Of a stretch of DNA of 64,000 nucleotides, positions 1 through 8,513 are shown piece after piece; position 1 is the first letter of the stretch; each line of letters starts with the position of its first letter. Source of the DNA: Victivallis sp. Marseille-Q1083 (lineage in GTDB: Bacteria > Verrucomicrobiota > Lentisphaeria > Victivallales > Victivallaceae); the NCBI RefSeq assembly GCF_903645315.1, contig NZ_CAHJXL010000001.1, positions 3,462,841 to 3,526,840 of the forward strand. Direction: 5' to 3'. The translations under genes were made by a program, and so were the position numbers. A model generated the notes under the pieces. That model saw only the letters and a program-made list of their open reading frames with translations. It did not search any database and was not told the DNA's origin.

Positions 1-463
1 GGTGTCCTTTTTTGAGCACGGCGCAGCCCAGGCCGGTACCGATGGCCAGCAGCGCGTTATTGCCGTCCGGTTCGGTCAGGTTGCAATGAACCGCACCGAT
101 CAGCGCCGCATCGGCGTCGTTGATGAGGACGACCGGCAATCGGAATTCCCACTCCAGCGTTTCGCGCCACTGCGGATCACGCAAAGCGGCGAGGTGGTCG
201 GCGGTGCGGGCAAGGCGTTTGCCGGCATAATCGACGATGCCGGCGGTGGAAATGCCGATGGCCGCCACTTCCCGGTTCCGGCAGTCCAATTGCGCGAACG
301 CCGTCCGGATGGCCGACAGCATGTTGTCCGGGCCGGCGGCGCCGGCCAGTTGACTCGGCAGGCGCAGAATGTGTGGCGTGGCCGCTTCGGCCAGTTGCTC
401 CTGGGAATAGAGGACCGCTTTCAAGTAACTTCCGCCCAGATCGAGCGCCAGAAAATGTTTCAA
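1..463 (-). CDS. ROK family protein (sugar kinase/regulator), C-terminus off window
   Basis: Translating the minus strand from a TTG at 463 gives 154 codons that run off the window edge. The N-terminal phosphate-binding motif (LALDLGGSYLKA, residues 4-15), a central NDADAALIGA block and AIGTGLGCAV near the cut end are the landmarks of ROK (repressor/ORF/kinase) proteins. The start is TTG 463 because a GGAG lies 7 nt upstream and no ATG is available. No N-terminal HTH is present, so a sugar kinase is more likely than a NagC-type repressor. It lies 48 nt behind the AraC gene and is probably the third gene of that minus-strand operon. Substrate unknown; the catalytic Asp is probably the one in the NDAD block. 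Confidence 0.85.
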   Translation of the reverse strand, partial: MKHFLALDLGGSYLKAVLYSQEQLAEAATPHILRLPSQLAGAAGPDNMLSAIRTAFAQLDCRNREVAAIGISTAGIVDYAGKRLARTADHLAALRDPQWRETLEWEFRLPVVLINDADAALIGAVHCNLTEPDGNNALLAIGTGLGCAVLKKGH

Positions 464-511
464 TTTCAAACTCCTGTGGATTTTAGATCGTTCCGGCTGC
501 CGTTCCCGCTA

Positions 512-1441
512 TCAGATCCGCTTGCCGGCGGAATAAAGCTGCCGGAATCTGGCCGGCGACAGACCGTATTGTTTTTTGAACAGATGATAAAAACGGCTGA
601 GGCTTTGAAAACGGAGCCGTTCGGCGATGACGACGATGTCGTCACGGGTATCGGTCAGCCAGCGGGCCGCCTGGGCGATGCGCAGCTCATTGATGAAATC
701 GGTCGGCGTTTTTTCCAGATAGCGGCGGAAACTCTTGCAGAGGTGTTCCGGCGTCCGGCAGGCCAGCCGCTGCATCCGGCCCAGTCCGGCGATGAAATTT
801 TCCGGCTTGCGCATTTTGGCGCAGAGTTCCTCGAGCCAGTCCGGCACCTGCGCCTCGGAAAGGCGGTTGGCCTCGTCGAGGAAATAGTGCGTCATCAGCT
901 CGGCCAGCAGGATTTTCAGTTTGACCTTGCGCAACTGCGGCAGCGCGTAATGGGAATTGATGCGCAGCAGATTGCCGTACAGCTCGGCGGTGGCCGCCGC
1001 GTCCAGCCGAAACGTCGGCGGCAGCACCGGCGCGGTCAACTGCTGCAGAAAAGCGTCATTTTCCAGATAGCGGCTCAGGGTCAGAAAGAGTTCCAGCCGG
1101 AAATCCAGCAGTACGAATTCGCATTTCTCCGCCTGGCCGGCCGGTTCGAAATAGTGCAGGTCGTTCGGCCGGATGAAGAGCAGGTGGCCGGTTTGCAGGA
1201 ATTGGCGTTCGGCGTTGACCCGGTGGACCAGCGCGCCGTCGGTCACCAGCAGAATTTCGGCGAAATCATGGGTGTGCGGCGAAGTGCCGCTATGCGGCAG
1301 TACGTGGAAATTCAGATCGCCGCCGGTCCGGATGGATTCCGGTTTCCGGCTGTCGCTCCAGGTGATTTCGTGGCAGGATATCCGCGCTTCCAGCGTCGGG
1401 TCGAGCCAGTCCGCACTCTCCTGGAGGACGGCGGAGATCAT
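512..1441 (-). CDS. AraC family transcriptional regulator
   Basis: 309 aa. The N-terminal half is a cupin-like sensing domain (HTHDFAEILLVTDG around residues 55-70, then IRPNDLHYFEP). The C-terminal ~100 residues are the double HTH of the AraC/XylS family, ending in FYHLFKKQYGLSPARFRQL. An ORF starting upstream at 1501 exists, but ATG 1441 overlaps the stop of the preceding gene as ATGA, which fits translational coupling. It probably controls the divergent corrinoid methyltransferase operon and/or the ROK gene. The ligand is unknown; its position suggests a methylated or sugar-derived compound. Confidence 0.9.
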   Translation of the reverse strand: MISAVLQESADWLDPTLEARISCHEITWSDSRKPESIRTGGDLNFHVLPHSGTSPHTHDFAEILLVTDGALVHRVNAERQFLQTGHLLFIRPNDLHYFEPAGQAEKCEFVLLDFRLELFLTLSRYLENDAFLQQLTAPVLPPTFRLDAAATAELYGNLLRINSHYALPQLRKVKLKILLAELMTHYFLDEANRLSEAQVPDWLEELCAKMRKPENFIAGLGRMQRLACRTPEHLCKSFRRYLEKTPTDFINELRIAQAARWLTDTRDDIVVIAERLRFQSLSRFYHLFKKQYGLSPARFRQLYSAGKRI

Positions 1442-2097
1442 ACATGGGCCCCCTGCAGCGGGCTGTTCGGACAGCGGTTTTGCAGTTTGCAGTAATGGCA
1501 AGGGCAGAAATCGGCATCGGCTGCCTGAAAATAGACGCCGGCCCGGCTTTTGTTCGGCAGCATGTAGAGATTGTCGGTCAATTCGATGGCGAGAAATTGC
1601 CGCATCGGCTCCGGCATCGCCCGGAAGAGATCCCGCAGGCCGCTCAACGGCCAGATGCCTTCGTCGGTCGGTTCGATCGCCTTCAGATTGTCCACGGCCG
1701 GCAGCCGGTGGCGCAGCTCTTCGGAAACCTGGCGCAGCGCCTCGAATTTCAGGACGTCGAGCCAGTAATCGCGCAGCACGTCATCGCCGTCGCGGTGCAG
1801 TTTGTCCAACCGGTTGCCGCAACTGGCGGCAAATAGATACAGCGTATCGCCGGCGCACTGCCTGGCCAGCAGCGGTGAAACGAATACGGCGCCGGGCACG
1901 CTCAGACTTTGATGGCGGCGTTCGAGAATCGGCAGCGGCAGAAATGCCGCCCGCGGATCGGCGGCGGCGCCGGCCTGCTCCAGCAGTTTGGCAAATTCTT
2001 CATATTCCGGCAGATCGGCGGTCAGCTTCAATTGCTCCGACAGCGTCGGCAGGTCGTAGCGGACGGTAAACCCGTCCAAATAGTGTATGGCGTTCAT
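1438..2097 (-). CDS. MetH-activation-domain-like protein (corrinoid methyltransferase associated)
   Basis: 219 aa from ATG 2097, preceded by GGAGA. The middle (SPLLARQCAGDTLYLFAASCG, then a long helix KFEALRQVSEELRHRLPAV) resembles the small proteins related to the SAM-binding activation domain of B12-dependent methionine synthase that occur in anaerobic corrinoid methyltransferase operons. The C-terminus has a cysteine cluster (CPCHYCKLQNRC) that could hold an Fe-S centre or metal. It is divergent from the methyltransferase operon and translationally coupled to the AraC gene. Role inferred: reductive or methyl reactivation of, or methyl acceptance from, the corrinoid protein. The assignment is from motif memory and context, not a full alignment. 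Confidence 0.6.
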   Translation of the reverse strand: MNAIHYLDGFTVRYDLPTLSEQLKLTADLPEYEEFAKLLEQAGAAADPRAAFLPLPILERRHQSLSVPGAVFVSPLLARQCAGDTLYLFAASCGNRLDKLHRDGDDVLRDYWLDVLKFEALRQVSEELRHRLPAVDNLKAIEPTDEGIWPLSGLRDLFRAMPEPMRQFLAIELTDNLYMLPNKSRAGVYFQAADADFCPCHYCKLQNRCPNSPLQGAHV

Positions 2098-2154
2098 CGA
2101 AATCTTTCTCCGGTTGATTTTCGCATTAATATAGGGAACTGCCGCCGAATTTTC

Positions 2155-2219
2155 TTGCTCTATATTATCATTTGCTTGCCGATGGTTGTCTTTGTCGTCA
2201 TAAAGATAAAATAGAGCAA
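2155..2219. promoter_or_regulatory. Divergent promoter region with long-spaced 9-bp inverted repeat
   Basis: The 243-bp gap between the divergent operons (2098-2340) contains TTGCTCTAT at 2155-2163 and its exact complement ATAGAGCAA at 2211-2219, centres 56 bp apart. A TATAAT (2262-2267) lies 74 bp before the methyltransferase start without a good -35, as expected for an activator-dependent promoter. The two half-sites are plausible AraC-type operators. A strong SD (GGAGAGG) precedes ATG 2341. Confidence 0.4.
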
Positions 2220-2340
2220 AAAAAAGCAAAAAACAAGGAAGATGGTTCGAGTTTTTCGACTTATAATGAGAGGCGACAATCGAAACGTGGTGTAAAGTAA
2301 ATCAATCCGGTTCATGTAATCACGAAGGAGAGGTAACGAT

Positions 2341-3429
2341 ATGGGGCAATTGACCGGGGTGGAACGCATTTCCGGGATTCTGAGCGGCAAACCGGTGGAT
2401 CGCATCGGTTTTTGCGAACATTTCTGGAATGATACGCTGCGGCAATGGCGGCGGGACGGCAAACTCGGCCCTTCCGAGGAGTTGCCCGGCCATTTCGGCT
2501 ACGACCTCGAGGAGGCCTGGGTGTTCGACTTGCGGCTGCGCCGTGGCTTTCAGGATGTCGTCATCGCCGAGGACGAGGAGACGGTGACGCTGGAGGACGG
2601 CAATTTCGCCTGGCTTCGCCGTCATAAGAATCACGATACGACGCCGGAACATATCAAATTCGCCGTCGCCTGCCGCGAAGACTGGGAGACGCTGGCCAAG
2701 CCGCGCTTACAGGCGGCGCCGGAGCGCATCAATCTGGCCGCTTACCGTGATTTGAAAGCGGCGGCGGCGGCGGCGAACCGCTTTTTCTGCTGGTCCGGCG
2801 TCAATGTGTTCGAATCGATCCATCCGATCTGCGGCCATGAAAACCTGTTGATGGGAATGGGGCTGGATCCGGAGTGGATCGCCGACATGGCCGATACTTA
2901 TGCCGAGCTCTGGATTCAACTGATGGAAATCCTGCTGGCCGAAGGCGGCAAACCGGACGGCGTCTGGTTCTACGAGGACATGGGATTCAAGGAGCGGCCG
3001 TTCATGTCGCCGGCGATGTACCGGGAACTGATTTTTCCGGCCCACCGGCGGACGATCGATTTTGCCCACGCCAACGGCTTGCCGGTGATCATGCACTCCT
3101 GCGGTTTTGTCGAACCGCTGCTGCCGGGCATGATCGAGGCGGGCATCGATTGCCTGCAGGCGATCGAAGTGAAGGCCGGGATGGATGTCCTGCGCATTCA
3201 TCGCGAATTCGGCGACCGCATCGCGCTGTGCGGCGGCCTGGACACCCGCAACCTGGTGGCCAACGACTGGCCGGCGATCGACCGGGAGCTGGAGGAAAAA
3301 ATTCCGGTGCTGAAAGGCGGAAAGGGTTATATCCTGCACTCCGATCATTCGATTCCGGAGACCTGCAGTTATGATACTTACCGGCATTTCGCCGAAAAAG
3401 GGCTGGCGCTGGGGCGGTATGGGAAGTAA
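2341..3429 (+). CDS. Uroporphyrinogen decarboxylase-like corrinoid methyltransferase (MtaA/CmuA type)
   Basis: 362 aa, the usual length of the UroD/MtaA superfamily. The fold is recognisable from GVERISGILSGKPVDRIGF at the N-terminus, the zinc-ligand H-x-C motif (HSCG, H252/C254) and the C-terminal GKGYILHSDHSIPETCSY segment. These proteins transfer methyl groups between a substrate or coenzyme and a corrinoid protein, with Zn activating the acceptor. The next two genes encode the corrinoid protein and its reactivase, so this is a methyltransferase and not haem-pathway HemE. Substrate unknown; no separate MtaB/MtvB-type first methyltransferase is seen nearby. A strong SD precedes the ATG. Confidence 0.85.
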   Translation: MGQLTGVERISGILSGKPVDRIGFCEHFWNDTLRQWRRDGKLGPSEELPGHFGYDLEEAWVFDLRLRRGFQDVVIAEDEETVTLEDGNFAWLRRHKNHDTTPEHIKFAVACREDWETLAKPRLQAAPERINLAAYRDLKAAAAAANRFFCWSGVNVFESIHPICGHENLLMGMGLDPEWIADMADTYAELWIQLMEILLAEGGKPDGVWFYEDMGFKERPFMSPAMYRELIFPAHRRTIDFAHANGLPVIMHSCGFVEPLLPGMIEAGIDCLQAIEVKAGMDVLRIHREFGDRIALCGGLDTRNLVANDWPAIDRELEEKIPVLKGGKGYILHSDHSIPETCSYDTYRHFAEKGLALGRYGK

Positions 3430-3494
3430 AGTGTAAGAGGAATGTTCCGGAATAAGAATCAAACGGTAAATTGATAGTTGGGAGAATCAAAAAA

Positions 3495-4115
3495 ATGACT
3501 GATTTTGAGGCGTTGAAAAATGCGGTGATGAGCGGTAAGCGCAACGAGGTGACCGCCCTGGTCCAAAGCGCGATTGATGCCGGCGAGGATTTGAACAACG
3601 TGCTGGACCTCGGCATGATTCCGGCGATGCGGGAGATCGGCGACAAATTTTCCCGCAACGAAGCCTATGTGCCGGAGCTGCTGATCGCCGCCCGGGCGAT
3701 GCAGGCCGGGTTGGCGCTGATTGAGCCGTTGTTGGCCAACACCGGCCGCAAACCGCTCGGCAAAGTCGCCATCGGCACGGTCAAAGGCGATTTGCACGAC
3801 ATCGGCAAGAACCTGGTGGCGATCATGCTGAAGGGCGCCGGCTATGAGGTGATCGATCTGGGGGTCAATTGCGATACCGCCAAATACGAGAGCGCGGTGG
3901 CCCAGGGCGCTCAGGTGATCGGCTGCAGTTCGCTGCTGACGACGACGATGCCGTATATGAAAGAGGTGGTCGAGCATTTCAAGGGAAAGAAGGTCAAAGT
4001 GATCATCGGCGGCGCGCCGGTGACCCAGCAGTATGCCGATGAGATCGGCGCCGACGGTTACAGTTCCGATGCCAACGGCGCGGTGAAGCTGGTCGACCGG
4101 CTGCTGGCCTGTTGA
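3495..4115 (+). CDS. Corrinoid (cobalamin-binding) methyl-carrier protein
   Basis: 206 aa from ATG 3495, with GGGAG 8 nt upstream; the in-frame start at 3471 lacks an SD. Residues 1-85 form the helical cap domain. The Rossmann B12-binding domain begins near residue 88 and carries the signature GDLHDIGKN, with D99-x-H101-x-x-G104 supplying the lower-axial His ligand. SSLLTTTM and GGAPVTQQYADEIGADGY are the later nucleotide-loop motifs. Closest in architecture to MtaC/MtbC/MtvC proteins. Together with the flanking genes it forms a three-gene methyl-transfer operon. Confidence 0.93.
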   Translation: MTDFEALKNAVMSGKRNEVTALVQSAIDAGEDLNNVLDLGMIPAMREIGDKFSRNEAYVPELLIAARAMQAGLALIEPLLANTGRKPLGKVAIGTVKGDLHDIGKNLVAIMLKGAGYEVIDLGVNCDTAKYESAVAQGAQVIGCSSLLTTTMPYMKEVVEHFKGKKVKVIIGGAPVTQQYADEIGADGYSSDANGAVKLVDRLLAC

Positions 4116-4140
4116 ACTCCGGTCGGAGTAACGCTCTGAG

Positions 4141-5616
4141 ATGAATCTGACGGTTGCAAGCCCGGCCGGACCGCGGTTGATTGCCGCTGCGGCGGGGGAA
4201 GAGTTGGCGGCGGTTCTGCGGCGGGCGGGACTGGGGTTGGATACCCGTTGCGGCGGGTTGGGAACCTGCGGCCGCTGCCGGGTCCGGCTGGTTGCCGGTT
4301 GTTGCTCGGTCGACGGCCGGGAAGTTGCCGCACCGGCCTGGGTCAACGCCTGTCGCGCCAGGCTGCTCGGCGGCGATGCTGGAATTGTCGTGCCGGCGGA
4401 AAGTTTCCTGCCGGCGACCGGTCAGATTGCATTTGATCTTGCCATTTTGCCGCAAAGAACCGAAACGGTATTGGCGATCGATCTGGGGACGACGACGGTG
4501 GCGGCGGCGCTGATCGCCGATGGACAGTTGTTGGCATCCGGCGGCGCTTTCAATTTGCAGAACCGGTATGGCGACAATATCGCCAGCCGGATTAGCGGTG
4601 CCGCCGCCGCGCTGCCGCAGTTGCGGCAGGCGGCGATCGACACGGTGCGCGGCATTCTCGGATCGTTTCCAAAGGAGGCGCTGGCACGGGTGTCCCGGGT
4701 GGCGCTGGCCGGCAATACGGTGATGAGCTGTTTGTGGCACGGCATTGATCCGGCGCCGATCGGGGTGCTGCCGTTCACGCCGCCGCTGCGGGTTTTTCCG
4801 GAAACGACGGCGGAAATGCTCGGACTGACGGTGCCGCTGCTGACCGTCCCGGCGATCTCCGGATATGTCGGCGGCGATTTGGCCGGCGGCGTCGGCATCG
4901 TCGGGCTCCGGCCGGGGGAATTGCTGGTCGATATCGGTACCAATTGTGAAATTGTCCTGGCCGGCGCGGAACGGATGTGGTGCGCGGCGGCGGCGGCCGG
5001 CCCGGCCTTTGAAGGCGCCGGGGTGCGTTGCGGCAGCCGGGCGGTGCCGGGTGCGATCGAACATCTGTGGTTGGAAGGAGGCAAGCCGGTCTTTTCGACG
5101 GTCGGCGGTTTGCCGCCGGCGGGTATTTGCGGTTCGGCTTTCATTGACTTTCTGGCGGCGGGAAGGGCGGGCGGACTGCTGACGGAATTCGGCCGGCTGA
5201 CGGAATTCGAATCGGACGGCAATTGTCGCTTTTACCGGCTGGCCGGGGAGGTGGTGATTACCGAAGCGGATATCGAACAGTTGTTGAAAGCCAAAGCGGC
5301 GGTGTACGCTGGTATCGGTTCGCTGCTGAAGCATGCCGGCCTGGAGCTTGCGGCGGTGAAACGGATTTATCTGGCCGGCGGATTTGCCCGCTATCTGAAT
5401 CTGGACGCGGCGGTGGCGGTCGGCATGCTGCCGGCTTTGCCGCAGGGAGAATATCGCGTCGTCGGCAATACGGCGTTGACGGCGGCCGCCAGGCTGGCGG
5501 CGGAGCCGGAATGGCTGGAAGAGTTGGAGCGGCTGATCGATTTGCCGCAGGAGGTGCCGCTGAACAGCATTGCCTCCTTTGAATCTGATTATATTGATGC
5601 TCTATTATTGATGTGA
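4141..5616 (+). CDS. [2Fe-2S]/ASKHA reductive activator of corrinoid enzymes (RACE, DUF4445 type)
   Basis: 491 aa. The N-terminal ferredoxin-like domain has C37-x5-C43-x2-C46 and a likely fourth Cys at 71. A large ASKHA ATPase domain follows ([39 protein letters not shown]). RACE proteins use ATP to reduce adventitiously oxidised Co(II) corrinoid to Co(I). This fits its position 25 nt after the corrinoid protein. It is shorter than RACE proteins of ~600 aa because the N-terminal linker is compact. Its TGA (5614-5616) overlaps the first base pairs of the downstream cobalamin riboswitch. Confidence 0.9.
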   Translation: MNLTVASPAGPRLIAAAAGEELAAVLRRAGLGLDTRCGGLGTCGRCRVRLVAGCCSVDGREVAAPAWVNACRARLLGGDAGIVVPAESFLPATGQIAFDLAILPQRTETVLAIDLGTTTVAAALIADGQLLASGGAFNLQNRYGDNIASRISGAAAALPQLRQAAIDTVRGILGSFPKEALARVSRVALAGNTVMSCLWHGIDPAPIGVLPFTPPLRVFPETTAEMLGLTVPLLTVPAISGYVGGDLAGGVGIVGLRPGELLVDIGTNCEIVLAGAERMWCAAAAAGPAFEGAGVRCGSRAVPGAIEHLWLEGGKPVFSTVGGLPPAGICGSAFIDFLAAGRAGGLLTEFGRLTEFESDGNCRFYRLAGEVVITEADIEQLLKAKAAVYAGIGSLLKHAGLELAAVKRIYLAGGFARYLNLDAAVAVGMLPALPQGEYRVVGNTALTAAARLAAEPEWLEELERLIDLPQEVPLNSIASFESDYIDALLLM

Positions 5617-5706
5617 CGTCAGCGGTGAATCCGGTGAAAGGCCGGAGCTGTCGCGCAACCGTGTGAAGCGGCTCAATGCCGTCTCAAGCCGGGACCCGGG
5701 ACGTCA
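5612..5706 (+). promoter_or_regulatory. Cobalamin riboswitch
   Basis: The + strand carries the core of the cobalamin riboswitch: GAATCCGGTGAAAGGCCGGA (5627-5646), then GCTGTCGCGCAACCGTGTGA, and a B12-box-like AGCCGGGACCCGG (5687-5699). The closing P1 helix can form between GACGTC at 5615-5620 and GACGTC at 5700-5705. The layout is compact, with a short variable arm. It lies 62 nt upstream of a pseudopilin ATG and overlaps the stop codon of the RACE gene. The spacer (5706-5767) has a GGTCGACC palindrome flanked by GGCGG/CCGCC that could serve as expression platform. Confidence 0.85.
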
Positions 5707-5767
5707 GTGGAAAGGCGGGCGAAAGAACGGTCGACCGCCGGAAGTGCGCGCAACACAAAGGTTTATC

Positions 5768-6499
5768 ATGAAGCGTTTTTCTTTTACCCTCATTGAATTG
5801 CTGGTGGTGATCGGCATCATCGCTGTCCTGTCCGGCATGCTGCTGCCGGCGCTGTCCCGGGCCAAAGCCCGGGCGCAGGCGATCCGTTGCGTCAGCAATT
5901 TGAAGCAGATCGGTCTGGCGCTGGCGCTTTATGCCGGCGACAGCGACGACTATTTCGTCCTGTGCGCCAACGGCGACAATTCGCAACTCTGGTGCGGCCG
6001 CAGCGACAACGGCGTCTATCGGCCGGAAGGCGGCCTGATGGGATATCTCGGCGAAAGCGACGGCCTCCGGCGCTGTCCGGTTCTGGGCGCTTTGGCCGCC
6101 GGCTACAATACCGGCAGCGGCGGTTACGGCTACAATGTGCAATATCTCGGCCCGATGAATTATTCGATATACCCGTTTGCCTCCGCCCAGGCGAAAGTTT
6201 CCCGGGTGCGCAAGCCGGCCGAGACGGTGGCTTTCGCCGATTCCGCCGATTTCACCGCCTCCGGCGCTCAGGTCGAAACCTATCAGATCAACGGGCCGCA
6301 GGCGCCGTACGTGTCGCCGAACATCCACTTCCGCCATCGAAACAAGACCAACGTCAATTGGGTGGACGGGCATGTCTCGGCGGAAGCGATCGTCTTTTCC
6401 AAACCGCATTATACCGGTTTTTCCGCCACGGAGTGCCTGAACGTCTACCGGATCGGCTGGTGGGGCAGCGATACCAACGAACTGTTCGACCTGGACTGA
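5768..6499 (+). CDS. Pseudopilin-like secreted protein (prepilin N-methylation signal), riboswitch-linked
   Basis: 243 aa from ATG 5768 (AAAGG 6 nt upstream). The N-terminus [20 protein letters not shown] is a type IV prepilin/type II pseudopilin signal with the conserved Glu after cleavage. It is followed by [21 protein letters not shown] and a C-terminal globular domain ending in [13 protein letters not shown] (H-x-DG-type motif). It is one of six such genes in the window and the only one behind a cobalamin riboswitch. Presumed surface or periplasmic protein processed by prepilin peptidase. Function unknown. It ends 28 bp from the convergent esterase gene. Confidence 0.88.
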   Translation: MKRFSFTLIELLVVIGIIAVLSGMLLPALSRAKARAQAIRCVSNLKQIGLALALYAGDSDDYFVLCANGDNSQLWCGRSDNGVYRPEGGLMGYLGESDGLRRCPVLGALAAGYNTGSGGYGYNVQYLGPMNYSIYPFASAQAKVSRVRKPAETVAFADSADFTASGAQVETYQINGPQAPYVSPNIHFRHRNKTNVNWVDGHVSAEAIVFSKPHYTGFSATECLNVYRIGWWGSDTNELFDLD

Positions 6500-6527
6500 C
6501 GATCGCTCCGGCCTTTCATCGGCGGTA

Positions 6528-8465
6528 TCAGCAAGGTGCCCGGAAGGGCACCATCGGCAGTCCGGCGCCGTTATAACAATTCGCCTCCCGGGCGTTTTCG
6601 CTCCAGGCATAGCGCACCCGGCAGGGCCGGTTGCCGTCCGGAAACGACAGCAATACCCGGTTGCCGGCGATCCGGGCGGCGGCTTGCCGGAATGTTCCGT
6701 CGGCTCCGGCCAATTCAAATCCGGCCGGTTCGCCGCGGGCGAAAAGGCCGGCGGCATGACTGAAAAGCAGTTCCACGGCATTCTCCGTCAAGTGAACTTC
6801 GGCCAGGGTCGGGCCTTCCCCTTCCACCGGGCAACCGTAGGTATCGGCCAGTGCCCGCAGCGCCAGCCGTTCCCCGATAGTCCGCTTATCCAGCGGGTGA
6901 ATGTCGGTTTCATCGCCGGTATCCACCGCGCTGGCATAACCGGTGCCGGTGGCCTCCGCGGCCTGAATCTGCGCTTCCCGGATCAAAGGCCAGGCCGGAT
7001 TGCCGGTGCGGCGGAAGGAGGCCAGCAATACCTGGTAAAAGGCCAGATGAGGGTTGCCCCAGGCCCGCCGCCAATCCCCGATCAGGTCGGTCATCAAACG
7101 CGCATATAATTCCGGGTGTTCCTCGTTGGATTCGCCCTGATACCAGATCACGCCCCGCATCGCGCAGGGCAGCAGCGGATGGATCATGCTGTCGTAAAGG
7201 ATGGAGTAGCTGTTCGGACAGCCGGTTCCCACAAGGTTCCGCCGGGGGCCGCCCAGATTGAGTTCGGTCCGGTAGCGCCACGCGCCGGCCAGCGGAATCG
7301 CCGGTTCCGGCGACTCGGCGCAATAGAGTTTCATCTCCGAAGCTGGACCGACCAGACCGCCGCCGAACAGGAAGGAATAAGCGCGTACCGCGATGACCGC
7401 CCGGCCCGGCCTGACCAGCTCCGGCGCGACCGGATAATGACGCGGCACGTTCCAATGGCCGGTTTCCAAGCCGGTCCCGGTGGCGCCTACTTCAACTCCG
7501 TTGAAATAAGTGACATCGTGCTTGTCCACCGCGCCGGGAGCCAGAATCAGGCGGCGGCCCGCCCAGGCGGCCGGAATTTCCACCTCGCGGCGGAACCATA
7601 CCACGCCGGAAAAGTCCATATCCTTCTGGGTTTGCCAGCAATCCGGCACTTTCATCTCCGGCCAGTCCCGGTCATCGCAATCCGTTGCCGCCCAGCCGGC
7701 GGCCACGCCCCGGTTCGGCGGGTATGTCGGAACCTGGCTCGAAACCAGCCGGGCCATCCGGTCCTCCGGGGAAAGCGTCGCGAATTCCGGTGAGTCGACT
7801 CCGGCTTTTTCGACGATTTCCCGATAAGCGGGACTTGAAACGAACAATTCATATTCGGTCACTTTGGCAGCGGTGTCGGGATTGGCCAGCAGGGTTTCCC
7901 GGCTGATCCAGGCTTCGGCAATGGTTCCGCCCCAGTTGGATGCCACGATTCCCACCGGGATTTTCAGTTCGCGGGAAAGCCGTGACGCGAAATACGCTCC
8001 CGCCGCACTCCAGCGCAACAGCGTTTCCCGATTTTCCGGACGCGTCCACCGGGCCCGCACCCGGGTTGTCCGGCTGAGTTCGGCTACCCGCGGCAGCGTG
8101 ATCATACGTACCGGCGCGCCGAATTCAATGGCTTCCGCTTCCGGGATCGGCGTCTGGAAACCGCCCAGCGGCATCTCCATATTCGATTGACCGCCGGCCA
8201 GCCAGACTTCACCGATGTAAAGGTCCTGCAATTCGATGCGTTCCCGGCCCTGCTTCACTTCCAGCTTCCACGGGCCGCCGGCCGGTTGCGGCGCCAGACG
8301 GATCAGAAACTTGCCGTCGTCGCCGGTCCGGCCGAATCCGACCGCCCGGCCTTCTCCGAGGTTTGCTTCAACTGTCGTGCCGGGCGCCGCCCAGCCCCAG
8401 ATTGCGATCGGCATTTCCCGCTGCAACACCGCGTGATCGGAAAACAGTCCGGATAATTCCAACAT
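6528..8465 (-). CDS. Sialate O-acetylesterase family protein
   Basis: 645 aa. The SGNH/SASA nucleophile block is clear (VWLAGGQSNMEMPLGGF, about residue 100), followed by a jelly-roll insert (WFRREVEIPAAWAGRRLIL) and the second SASA half (GVIWYQGESNEEHPELY and DIHPLDKRTIGERLALRAL with the catalytic Asp/His region). The start is ATG 8465 (GGAGG 9 nt upstream); the longer ATG 8495 would place this SD inside the coding sequence. No signal peptide is obvious in this start. It would remove O-acetyl groups from sialic acids or other glycans. An IS110 element sits immediately upstream and may separate it from its native promoter. Confidence 0.9.
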   Translation of the reverse strand: MLELSGLFSDHAVLQREMPIAIWGWAAPGTTVEANLGEGRAVGFGRTGDDGKFLIRLAPQPAGGPWKLEVKQGRERIELQDLYIGEVWLAGGQSNMEMPLGGFQTPIPEAEAIEFGAPVRMITLPRVAELSRTTRVRARWTRPENRETLLRWSAAGAYFASRLSRELKIPVGIVASNWGGTIAEAWISRETLLANPDTAAKVTEYELFVSSPAYREIVEKAGVDSPEFATLSPEDRMARLVSSQVPTYPPNRGVAAGWAATDCDDRDWPEMKVPDCWQTQKDMDFSGVVWFRREVEIPAAWAGRRLILAPGAVDKHDVTYFNGVEVGATGTGLETGHWNVPRHYPVAPELVRPGRAVIAVRAYSFLFGGGLVGPASEMKLYCAESPEPAIPLAGAWRYRTELNLGGPRRNLVGTGCPNSYSILYDSMIHPLLPCAMRGVIWYQGESNEEHPELYARLMTDLIGDWRRAWGNPHLAFYQVLLASFRRTGNPAWPLIREAQIQAAEATGTGYASAVDTGDETDIHPLDKRTIGERLALRALADTYGCPVEGEGPTLAEVHLTENAVELLFSHAAGLFARGEPAGFELAGADGTFRQAAARIAGNRVLLSFPDGNRPCRVRYAWSENAREANCYNGAGLPMVPFRAPC

Positions 8466-8513
8466 ATAATACCGCCTCCCATGATAAATTTCCACTTCGA
8501 TGTCGAGAAAAAC

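Noticed and set aside
2-1495. 497-codon plus-strand frame at the window start
   Set aside because: Opposite strand carries a clear ROK protein and an AraC regulator; this frame has no recognisable domain.
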